A stretch of DNA of 7,408 bases, from NCBI GenBank assembly GCA_030045295.1, contig JASIGD010000588.1:1-7408 (forward strand). The letters are read 5' to 3'. Below, piece after piece: positions 1 to 5,465 of the stretch. The first letter of the stretch is position 1. Each line of letters starts with the position of its first letter. The position numbers and the translations under genes were made by a program. Origin of the DNA: Streptosporangiaceae bacterium. Its GTDB lineage: Bacteria; Actinomycetota; Actinomycetes; Streptosporangiales; Streptosporangiaceae. The notes under the pieces were generated by a model. The model had not been told where the DNA came from, searched no databases, and saw nothing but the letters and a program-made list of their open reading frames with translations.

Positions 1-663
1 CTGCGCCGCCCGCCTGGTACTAGATGCCTCATTCGCAGCCGGGCTGGTCTGTTGTGACAGCAGCGCAGTGATCGCCTGGCCGGCGAGCCAGTGCTCGGCC
101 CGTTCGTAGGACCAGCCGTTGTCGTCGTGCAGCGTGAAGTAGGACGAGTAGCCGAAGTAGAACCACAGCAGGTCGACGGCCTCGGCCGCGTGTATCCCGG
201 GGCGCAGGTCGCCGAGCTGGACCAGGCGCTCGGCGATCGGGGCCAGGGCCGCCCGGTAGACAGCGGTAGCGGCGCGTTCCTGCTCGGCGACGGCCTCATC
301 GTGCGGGGCTGTGGTGAGCATGACTCGTATCACGTCCACGTAGGCCTCTCGCATGGTCCGGCTGGCCGCGGCGACTTCGCGGATGATCGCTGCTGAGTCG
401 GTTGAAGTATCGATGTGGCTGAGCGTCTGCGCCACGATGGGGTCGGTGGTCCAGGCCGTGATCAAGATGTCGAGCAGGTTCTGCTTGCCGCCTGTGACGG
501 CGTAGACGGTGGCGGGCGCGACCCGGGCTTCGGCGGCGATGTCATCGACTTTCGTCGCGAAGTAGCCCCGCTCGGCGAACAGCTGCCGCGCGGCGTCGAT
601 GATCGCCTGGCGGGTCGCATCCGCATAGTCCTGGCGTCGCGTCCGCTTCGGGATCCCTGTCAT
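1..663 (-). CDS. TetR-family transcriptional regulator, 3' end beyond window
   Basis: The minus strand is open from the ATG at 663-661 to the left edge, giving 221 residues with no stop, so the C-terminal end lies outside the window. The N-terminus is a classic TetR DNA-binding domain (residues about 14-63): helix 1 reads RQAIIDAARQLFAERGYFAT, followed by the helix-turn-helix VDDIAAEARVAPATVYAVTGGK and the helix 4 start QNLLD. Residues 85-205 form the helical ligand-binding/dimerisation half, with an aromatic patch (LWFYFGYSSYF, residues 166-176) that would suit a hydrophobic ligand pocket. The family normally acts as dimeric repressors released by a small ligand; the ligand here is unknown. 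The gene is divergent from the SRPBCC/CDF pair, the usual position for a local repressor. No Shine-Dalgarno precedes the ATG, and a -10-like TAGAGT lies 7 nt upstream, so the message may be leaderless. An in-frame GTG at 672-670 is an alternative start. About 221 residues already exceeds a typical TetR length, so little is probably missing. Confidence 0.93.
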   Translation of the reverse strand, partial: MTGIPKRTRRQDYADATRQAIIDAARQLFAERGYFATKVDDIAAEARVAPATVYAVTGGKQNLLDILITAWTTDPIVAQTLSHIDTSTDSAAIIREVAAASRTMREAYVDVIRVMLTTAPHDEAVAEQERAATAVYRAALAPIAERLVQLGDLRPGIHAAEAVDLLWFYFGYSSYFTLHDDNGWSYERAEHWLAGQAITALLSQQTSPAANEASSTRRAAQ

Positions 664-670
664 CGTTGGC

Positions 671-676
671 ACTCTA
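671..676 (-). promoter_or_regulatory. Leftward -10 box for the TetR gene (possible leaderless start)
   Basis: On the minus strand TAGAGT occupies 676-671, and the ATG begins 7 nt further on at 663. This is the spacing expected if transcription starts at or beside the A of the start codon. There is no purine-rich ribosome site in between, which supports a leaderless mRNA, a common arrangement in actinobacteria. No good -35 box is seen at 16-18 bp upstream. Confidence 0.4.
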
Positions 677-681
677 GCACG

Positions 682-711
682 TTGACAGAGCCAAACTCGC
701 CTCAGTAGAGT
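682..711 (+). promoter_or_regulatory. Rightward sigma70-type promoter for the SRPBCC gene
   Basis: A consensus -35 box TTGACA (682-687) is followed after 18 bp by TAGAGT (706-711), matching the actinobacterial TANNNT -10 pattern. Transcription would begin near 718-720, giving a leader of about 65 nt before the SRPBCC start at 785. This is the best promoter match I found in the window. Confidence 0.6.
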
Positions 712-784
712 TAAGCACTGGCCATCAGAGCCAGGCTCTGGCCACCGCGGTCCGGGCGGCGTGCGGCGTCCCGGGAGGCTGCCC

Positions 785-1339
785 ATGGCGCATTCGCAAT
801 GGCACCGGTTCTACGCCTCCACGGTCGCGGCGTCCCCTGGGCTGCTGTTCGCACTCCTGTCGGACATGCCGCACTATGGCCGCTGGTTGCCTCCATCGGG
901 CCAGTTTGCCCGCACTACCGACGTCGAGCCTTATCCCGTCCGGTTCGGAAGCCGCTACCACGACGGCAAGCCGGACCAGCCGGGAAAGGACTGGTGGGGC
1001 ACGGTCACCGGCTTCCAGCGCCCGGGGTCGATCGACTTTCACCATACGATCCGGGTTCGCCAGTTGCGGGCCACCGTGGATGTGCACATCCACTACTCCT
1101 TCGAGCAGGAACAGGCGGGCACTGTGGTGAACCGGTGGCTGGTCCTTGACTTCACCATGCCGGTGGTCTTCCGCCCGCTCCGGCCGGTGGTCACCGCCCA
1201 GTTCGACAAGGAAAACCTGCGGACGATGGCAGCGGTCAAGCGGTACGCCGAAGCGCACGCCAGTGATGGCGTTGCGAGCCCGCCGGCCGACCGACTGCCT
1301 CGGACGGCATCCTCACCCTCAGCGCAGCCAGGCGCATAA
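785..1339 (+). CDS. SRPBCC (START-like) family protein, polyketide cyclase/dehydrase-type
   Basis: This is a 184-residue soluble protein. The ATG at 785 is preferred because GGGAGG lies at 773-778, 6 nt upstream; a longer in-frame version from 761 lacks such a site. The N-terminus has the family pattern: a first strand (WHRFYASTVAASP), then a helix ending in LLFALLSDMPHYGRWLP (residues 20-36), where the D-x-x-x-Y/W segment is typical of SRPBCC proteins. Alternating strands follow (FGSRYHDGK, WWGTVTGFQRPGSIDFHHTIR, ATVDVHIHYSFEQEQAGTVVNRWLVLDF), and a long C-terminal helix (residues 136-158) closes the hydrophobic cavity. The last 25 residues are Pro/Ser/Ala-rich and probably disordered. SRPBCC proteins bind or transform hydrophobic ligands; there is no signal peptide, so it is cytoplasmic. 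It is the first gene rightward of the TetR repressor and probably shares its control. I recognise the fold class but cannot assign a substrate. Confidence 0.85.
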   Translation: MAHSQWHRFYASTVAASPGLLFALLSDMPHYGRWLPPSGQFARTTDVEPYPVRFGSRYHDGKPDQPGKDWWGTVTGFQRPGSIDFHHTIRVRQLRATVDVHIHYSFEQEQAGTVVNRWLVLDFTMPVVFRPLRPVVTAQFDKENLRTMAAVKRYAEAHASDGVASPPADRLPRTASSPSAQPGA

Positions 1340-1352
1340 CCGGGCGGGGATG

Positions 1353-1389
1353 CTGGCGGCGACCGCCGGCCTGCGTCGGCGGTCGCCAG
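1353..1389 (+). terminator. Strong bulged hairpin between the SRPBCC and CDF genes
   Basis: CTGG (1353-1356) and CGACCGCCG (1360-1368) pair perfectly with CGGCGGTCGCCAG (1377-1389). This makes a 13-bp GC-rich stem with a 3-nt bulge (1357-1359) and an 8-nt loop. It begins 14 nt after the SRPBCC stop and ends 7 nt before the ribosome site GGAGG (1397-1401) of the CDF gene. There is no U-tract, as in many proposed actinobacterial hairpin terminators. It could instead be an mRNA-stabilising or processing hairpin that sets different levels of the two genes. Confidence 0.45.
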
Positions 1390-1408
1390 GGAGAGTGGAG
1401 GTCGGGCG

Positions 1409-2386
1409 ATGCCGAACGACAGCACGCGGACCGTACTGGTAGCTATCGGGACCGATCTTGGGGTCGCGCTGGCCAAGGTCGGCACCGCGGTCTTCACCGG
1501 TTCGTCCGCAGTAGCTGCCGGCGCCGCCGAAGCACTGGCCGATACCGCCAACGACGTGTTCCTCCTCATTGCCCAGCGTCGCAGCACCCGCCCGCCCGAC
1601 GATCAGCATCCCCTGGGTTACGGGCGGGAAGCCTACTTCTGGGCGCTGATCGCGGCCCTTGGCGTGTTCGTCACCGCTGCGGCGTTCTCCCTGCGAGAAG
1701 GCATCGACGAGCTCATCCACCCCAGCGCCAGCTCATCGTTCGCCGTGGCCTACATCGTGCTGGCCATCTCGGCCGTCTTGGATCTGGCGTCATTCCGCCA
1801 GTCAGGAGGGCAGATGAGCCTGCGGGCACGCCGGTACCATCGAGACCTGCTGGAGGAGTCCAGGGTCACGTCCGACCCCACGCTGCGGACGGTGTTCACC
1901 TCCGACGCGGTGTCCGTCTCGGCAGACGTGCTCGCGCTGGCCGCCCTGGCCCTGAACCAGATCACCGGGTCATCCGTCCCCCAGGCAGTGGCCGCGGTGC
2001 TCATCGCGCTGGTCTTGATTCGCCTCAGTTTCCGGCTCATCCAGCGCAGCCACGACTTCCTGGTCGGCACCTGGACGGGGGCCGCCGGCGGGCCGCAGGG
2101 CCGCGATGTCGCCGGCTTCACCCAGCCGCTCCGGCCAGCAGAGGTAGAGCAAGCGCGAGCCTTTCTCCTCGGGTACCCCGGCGTCACCGCCATCCGCGAA
2201 CTCCTGTTCACCTTCGTCGGTCCAGGCCGGATATGGATTGTCGCCCGCCTGAACATCGACGACGGGCTCTGCGGTGCCCAGGTCACGTCGCTGGCACGCG
2301 GCATCGAGTCGGGCATGAAGCACGAGTCGGAGGAGGTCTACCGGGTCGACGTCGTGCCCATTGGCGGATCGCAGGCCTTGCCGTAA
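1409..2386 (+). CDS. Cation diffusion facilitator (CDF) family transporter, ZnT9-like
   Basis: A 325-residue inner-membrane protein; the ATG at 1409 has GGAGG 7 nt upstream. CDF proteins are dimeric proton antiporters exporting Zn(II), Fe(II), Mn(II) or similar divalent metals from the cytoplasm. Hydrophobic segments fall at about 10-30, 35-55, 77-97, 112-128, 166-184 and 189-211, the six-helix CDF layout, followed by a cytoplasmic C-terminal domain (240-317) with the alpha/beta pattern of the metal-binding dimerisation domain. The segment HPLGYGREAYFWA (67-79), following helix 2, is highly characteristic of the ZnT9/SLC30A9-like branch. Helix 2 has acidic residues E41, D45 and D49 at metal-site positions. 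Helix 5 has D166 and D173 but no HxxxD pair, so the transport site is not the canonical Zn site and the metal cannot be named. The gene lies 69 nt after the SRPBCC gene; read-through is plausible but a hairpin lies between. Confidence 0.9.
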   Translation: MPNDSTRTVLVAIGTDLGVALAKVGTAVFTGSSAVAAGAAEALADTANDVFLLIAQRRSTRPPDDQHPLGYGREAYFWALIAALGVFVTAAAFSLREGIDELIHPSASSSFAVAYIVLAISAVLDLASFRQSGGQMSLRARRYHRDLLEESRVTSDPTLRTVFTSDAVSVSADVLALAALALNQITGSSVPQAVAAVLIALVLIRLSFRLIQRSHDFLVGTWTGAAGGPQGRDVAGFTQPLRPAEVEQARAFLLGYPGVTAIRELLFTFVGPGRIWIVARLNIDDGLCGAQVTSLARGIESGMKHESEEVYRVDVVPIGGSQALP

Positions 2387-2549
2387 CCGACGGCCCGCTA
2401 AGGCCGCGCCGGACTATTGCCGCGAGCTTCGGCCAGCCCTGCCGCTGTGCGGGTACGCTTGGTCGCTTCACTGCCACGCTAAGCGCTGAGCCAGAAGGCG
2501 GGCAGTGGCGTCGGCGCGCTACGGCAGACGCCAGGGACGCCCGTCGCGC

Positions 2550-2593
2550 TGCTCATAACCCTGGGTCGAGGATGCAAATCCCTCCCCCGCTCC
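2550..2593 (+). pseudogene. Degenerate 3' half of an initiator tRNA (tRNA-fMet-like remnant)
   Basis: From the anticodon loop to the acceptor end this stretch closely follows an actinobacterial initiator tRNA as I remember it. It has GCTCATAACCC (anticodon CAT at 2554-2556), GGTCG (2564-2568), CAAATCC (2575-2581) and CCCCCGCT (2584-2591) in the right order and nearly the right spacing. The T-arm is GAGGA (2568-2572), loop TGCAAAT, CCCTC (2580-2584), with one A-C mismatch and T-loop TTC changed to TGC. The anticodon stem is broken (CGCTG against CCCTG), no D-arm or matching 5' acceptor strand (AGCGGGG/CGCGGGG) is found upstream, and the end reads CCTA rather than ACCA. It is therefore not a working tRNA. 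A 3'-half tRNA copy is the classic footprint of a tRNA-targeting integrase, but no integrase is visible. Confidence 0.55.
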
Positions 2594-2609
2594 TAGGTTT
2601 GCAGGTCAG

Positions 2610-2643
2610 AGGCTTCTTCTGAGTGCGGAAGGGGCCTTCTTGC
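2610..2643 (+). terminator. Rho-independent-type terminator after the tRNA remnant
   Basis: The arm 2610-2620 (AGGCTTCTTCT) pairs over 11 bp, including three G-U wobbles, with 2627-2637 (GGAAGGGGCCT) around a 6-nt loop. It is followed by the T-rich TCTTGC. The form resembles terminators found just after actinobacterial tRNA genes and lies 16 nt past the tRNA-like fragment. It would also end transcripts coming from the CDF gene and so insulate the LAL gene. Confidence 0.55.
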
Positions 2644-2696
2644 TCTCTCCCGCCAGCGCCGCTACCGGGTTTGCTGGAGGAGAGTAGCCCCTGGGC

Positions 2697-2700
2697 AGGA
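2697..2700 (+). promoter_or_regulatory. Ribosome binding site that places the LAL gene start
   Basis: AGGA at 2697-2700 is 7 nt from the GTG at 2708 but only 1 nt from the GTG at 2702 and 25 nt from the GTG at 2726. Spacing therefore favours 2708. Confidence 0.5.
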
Positions 2701-2707
2701 CGTGCGG

Positions 2708-5437
2708 GTGATTTACGATTTACCCGTGGTGGAAGCGGGCGGTAACCGATCGCAGCCGCCCGATCGCGCCGTTGTCGAGCGGACCGTCCATGAGCTCGTA
2801 CTCCAGGCGGTCGAGCGAGGCGGACCTCCCGGGGTCAGCATCGTCCTGGAGGGCGCGCCAGGCATCGGGAAGACGTTCCTGGCCCGACAAGTTCTCGGTT
2901 CGGTTCCGCCCGGCACGGCGAAAGTCATCTCGGTGGCGGGCGAGCAAGGCCGGCGCAACGATCCGTTCGCTGGTGCCGCGCCCCTGCTTGCGGGTCTGCC
3001 CGGCGGCGGAGACCCCGCCGAGGCGGCGTTCGACCGCGTGGACGAGCTGTGCGCTGACGGCCCGGTCGTGCTGTGCGCCGACGACGCGCACAATCTCGAC
3101 GGCGCCACCCTGACCCTGCTGCGGCGACTGGTCTGGGCCAGCCGGGATCTGCCGCTGGCCTTGCTGGTCAATACCCGGCCCTATCCGTCCCGCGAACCGC
3201 TAGCGCGGCTCATCGAGCAGGCGCAGGTGCGGCTGTGGCTGTCACCGATGGGCCCGATGATGGTCGAGCGCCTGACGCACGAGCGGACGGGTCGCTGGCC
3301 CGGCCCGCTGTTGCGCCGCGTCCTCGGGCTGGCCGCGGGCAACCCGCTGTTCGTAGCCGAACTGCTGCGCGCCTACCAGAAGGCAGGTGCCCTGGCTGAG
3401 GCCGACCCGGAGACGATCGAGGCCAAGGTTGAGCTGGATTTGCGGGGCAGCGGGCTGGAGGAGGTGATCCGGGCCTATCTCGTTCAGCTGGACGGACCCA
3501 CCCGTGACGTGCTGGCCGCCCTCGCGGTATGGGGGGCGGACATCGGCGCTGACGACCTGACCAGGTTGCTGCCTGGGGGGGCTGGGGCGGCAGGCGAGCC
3601 GATGGTGCGGGCCATCTCCTCCGGCCTGGTCCGCCGCGACCCGGCCGGCACGATCGGGTTCAGCCACGACCTTTTCCGTGAGGTCAGCTACGGTGAGCTG
3701 GCGGAAGACCAGCGCCGCGCGATCCACCGGCAGGCAGCGGAAGTGCTGGCCGCAGCTGGTTACCGGCCGAGCCTGGTCGCCGATCATCTGCTGCAAGCGG
3801 CCGGGACCGACCGCGATGCGGCGGTGGTGGCTGCTCTGCAGGAGGCGGTGGCGGCAACCCGCGCCCACGCGCCGGAGGTTACGGCCGACTTGCTCGACGA
3901 CGTTTCCGCGGTCGGGGTGAATGTGCCCGATCAACTGCTGCTTGACCATGTGATGGCGCTGTTCTACCAGGGCCGCGGCCAGTCGGCGGAGACCGTGATC
4001 CGCGAGCGGATGAAAACGGTCACCGATATCGGGGTGGCGGCCCAGCTACAGATGATCCTTATCCTCTCCCTGTCCCACCGGGCCGACGTCGCGGCGGCCC
4101 TGGAGGTCATGGAGAGCACAGCTGCCATCCCCGGCCTGCCTGGGTCGGCTGCGCGCAGGCTGCAGGCAAACCGGGCCAGCCTGCTGGCCCTGGCGGGGCG
4201 GCCGCCGCCCGCCGCCGAGCTTGACGCGATGCTGGCTGGTTTCGTCGTTGCGGGCGACACGGACGCCCAGGCCACCGTCCTGGCCACAGCGGCGCTCACG
4301 GCCTTCCTGGCCGGCTGCCCGGACCAGGCGCTGGAACTCTGGCGTAACCGGGAGGAACTCGGTCCCCAAGCGGGGCACTCGCAGGGCGCCTCCTACGCGC
4401 TGATGCTGCCCGCCACGTTCGAGTTGGCCGCCTCCGGGCCCCTGACCGCCCGGGCGGCGATCGCCCGCGCCCGCCGACTCGCCGCAGAACGCGAGGCTCC
4501 GTGGATTGATCCGATCCTCGGCTTCACCGCCGGGATCATCGCCTTCGTCGCCGGCGACTGGGACGACGCCGTAGCCGAGCTGGATTCGGCCTTCGAGCAG
4601 GCCGAGGAGACCGGGACGGGCTGGATCTCCCAACCGGTCGGCATCCGCGCCTACATCGATGCGCACCGCGGCCACACCGGCTTGGCCCGGAACCGGCTGG
4701 AAGCGTTCCGGCACCGCGATCTCCCGCTGCACTTCGGTCACGACCGTCCCCGCTGGGCCGAGCTGGCCGTGCTGGAAGCCGAAGGGGCGCTGCGCCAGGC
4801 AGGCACGCTGGCCCGCACGCTGTGGTCCGGGACCCGGGCCCATCCCGGCCGCTGGCTGGCCGACCTGGCTCCGGACGTGACCCGGGTCGCGCTAGCCGCG
4901 ATGGACCGGCGGCTCGCCGACCAGATCAGCGACGAGGCGGCCGCGCTGTGCCCGCCCGATGTGTCCCGGCTGGTGCGCGGCATGCTCGTGGCTGATCCGG
5001 ACGCGATCGAGGAAGCAGCCGCCGAGCTGGCCAGAGCCGACCGCTACGCAGTCGAGGCGGTCGCCCGCGAGGAGCTTGCCTGCGCGGCCGCCGCCGCCGG
5101 AGACCGGGAGCGCGCCGTGGCGGCCCTGGACGCGGCCCTGGCCGGATACGGGCGAATGGGTGCCGTCCCCGACCGCGACCGTGCCCTGGCCCGGACGCGC
5201 GCGCTGGGCATCCGGCGGAGTTCCCGGGAGGCCCACCGGAATGTGAGTTACGGCTGGGAGGCCCTGACCGCTACGGAGACCCGAATCGTCGCCTTGGTCC
5301 GCGAGGGCATGACCAACCGGGAGATCGGCACCCGGCTGTTTGTGTCACCTCGCACAGTCCAGACCCACGTTTCTCACATCCTGCAGAAGACCGGCCTGCG
5401 CTCACGAGTCGAGATCGCGCGCTTCGCCGAGGCTTAG
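2708..5437 (+). CDS. LAL-type LuxR family transcriptional activator (ATP-binding)
   Basis: A 909-residue regulator starting at GTG 2708 (two codons longer if the GTG at 2702 is used). The N-terminal AAA/STAND-type ATPase has a Walker A motif GAPGIGKT at about 49-56, a Walker B-like strand PVVLCADDAH at 119-128 (D125, D126), a sensor-like strand LVNTRP (153-158), and the AGNPLFVAELL segment (about 210-220) found in LuxR regulators of the LAL group. A long Ala/Leu-rich helical middle (about 380-830) looks like TPR-type repeats. The C-terminus (853-909) is a LuxR/GerE helix-turn-helix: LTATETRIVALVREGMTNREI, then LFVSPRTVQTHVSHIL. The family (MalT-like) binds ATP and a signal, oligomerises and activates adjacent operons, often for secondary metabolism or transport. 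It lies 26 nt before a membrane protein gene and an MMPL transporter, the likely targets. The leucine at codon 5 is TTA (2720-2722), the only in-frame TTA I found in this window's genes. Confidence 0.93.
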   Translation: MIYDLPVVEAGGNRSQPPDRAVVERTVHELVLQAVERGGPPGVSIVLEGAPGIGKTFLARQVLGSVPPGTAKVISVAGEQGRRNDPFAGAAPLLAGLPGGGDPAEAAFDRVDELCADGPVVLCADDAHNLDGATLTLLRRLVWASRDLPLALLVNTRPYPSREPLARLIEQAQVRLWLSPMGPMMVERLTHERTGRWPGPLLRRVLGLAAGNPLFVAELLRAYQKAGALAEADPETIEAKVELDLRGSGLEEVIRAYLVQLDGPTRDVLAALAVWGADIGADDLTRLLPGGAGAAGEPMVRAISSGLVRRDPAGTIGFSHDLFREVSYGELAEDQRRAIHRQAAEVLAAAGYRPSLVADHLLQAAGTDRDAAVVAALQEAVAATRAHAPEVTADLLDDVSAVGVNVPDQLLLDHVMALFYQGRGQSAETVIRERMKTVTDIGVAAQLQMILILSLSHRADVAAALEVMESTAAIPGLPGSAARRLQANRASLLALAGRPPPAAELDAMLAGFVVAGDTDAQATVLATAALTAFLAGCPDQALELWRNREELGPQAGHSQGASYALMLPATFELAASGPLTARAAIARARRLAAEREAPWIDPILGFTAGIIAFVAGDWDDAVAELDSAFEQAEETGTGWISQPVGIRAYIDAHRGHTGLARNRLEAFRHRDLPLHFGHDRPRWAELAVLEAEGALRQAGTLARTLWSGTRAHPGRWLADLAPDVTRVALAAMDRRLADQISDEAAALCPPDVSRLVRGMLVADPDAIEEAAAELARADRYAVEAVAREELACAAAAAGDRERAVAALDAALAGYGRMGAVPDRDRALARTRALGIRRSSREAHRNVSYGWEALTATETRIVALVREGMTNREIGTRLFVSPRTVQTHVSHILQKTGLRSRVEIARFAEA

Positions 5438-5450
5438 ATCCGCTCGGATC
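5437..5450. repeat. 14-bp palindrome at the LAL stop codon
   Basis: GATCCG-CT-CGGATC is a perfect palindrome with a 2-bp centre. It begins on the last base of the LAL stop codon (TAG, 5435-5437) and precedes the membrane protein gene. A 2-nt loop makes a poor RNA hairpin, so a dimeric protein binding site is at least as likely as a terminator. It overlaps the next hairpin by three bases. Confidence 0.4.
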
Positions 5451-5465
5451 CGCCACATGGCGGAT
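5448..5465 (+). promoter_or_regulatory. Hairpin over the start of the membrane protein gene
   Basis: ATCCGCC (5448-5454) and GGCGGAT (5459-5465) form a perfect 7-bp stem with an ACAT loop. The second arm covers the first two bases of the candidate ATG at 5464 and the GGCGG directly before it. In mRNA this would hide that start. It may limit translation, or indicate that the real start is the later ATG at 5500. Confidence 0.4.

Larger units (their letters stand above)
671..711. promoter_or_regulatory. Inverted repeat in the divergent promoter region, candidate TetR operator
   Basis: ACTCTA at 671-676 and TAGAGT at 706-711 form a perfect 6-bp inverted repeat with a 29-bp spacer. It sits in the 121-bp gap between the leftward TetR gene and the rightward SRPBCC gene. 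Each arm is also a TANNNT-type -10 box for the promoter reading outward on its side. TetR dimers commonly bind palindromes overlapping such divergent promoters. The repeat and its position are seen; binding is inferred. The spacing is wider than most TetR operators, so the arms may simply be two similar -10 boxes. Confidence 0.35.
2387..2707. other. Non-coding gap between the CDF and LAL genes
   Basis: No credible protein gene lies here: the rightward open frame crossing it (2233-2622) is mostly an out-of-frame overlap of the CDF gene and has no ribosome site. The stretch contains the tRNA-like fragment and hairpin listed separately, plus further pairing arms: CACTGCC (2469-2475) with GGCAGTG (2501-2507), and TGGCGTC (2506-2512) with GACGCCA (2527-2533). 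A short direct repeat of GACGCC occurs at 2527 and 2536. These arms may be chance in GC-rich DNA or remains of a structured RNA. I could not find a convincing -35/-10 promoter for the LAL gene. Confidence 0.6.

Noticed and set aside
91..708. Rightward open frames over the left end (91-396 and 415-708)
   Set aside because: They are antisense to the TetR gene, whose minus-strand frame shows a clear helix-turn-helix and correct domain order. Their peptides are low-complexity and match no family pattern.
725..1720. Leftward open frames over the SRPBCC gene and the start of the CDF gene
   Set aside because: They are rich in Arg/Pro/Ala shadow translation of GC-rich codons and have no ribosome sites, and the opposite strand carries recognisable proteins.
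2497..2593. Complete functional tRNA-Met gene
   Set aside because: I tried to fold a cloverleaf. No 5' acceptor strand pairs with CCCCGCT at the right distance, no D-arm is found, and the anticodon stem has two mismatches. Only the 3' half is supported.
2233..2622. Rightward 129-residue frame spanning the CDF end and the gap
   Set aside because: It is out of frame with the CDF gene over half its length, lacks a ribosome site, and runs through the tRNA-like fragment. Its Arg-rich composition is typical of a spurious frame.
2640..2668. TTGCTC with TACCGG as a LAL gene promoter
   Set aside because: The -10 half lacks the final T of TANNNT and overlaps the terminator region; the match is no better than chance.
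3575..3581. G7 run in the LAL gene (another at about 5724-5730 in the membrane protein) as a frameshift or slippage site
   Set aside because: Both frames continue intact through the runs with sensible protein on each side, and such runs are common in DNA of this composition.
2713..5246. Multiple open frames on both strands inside the LAL gene
   Set aside because: The +1 frame from 2708 contains Walker A, Walker B and the LuxR helix-turn-helix without interruption; the rest are shadows of high-GC codon bias.
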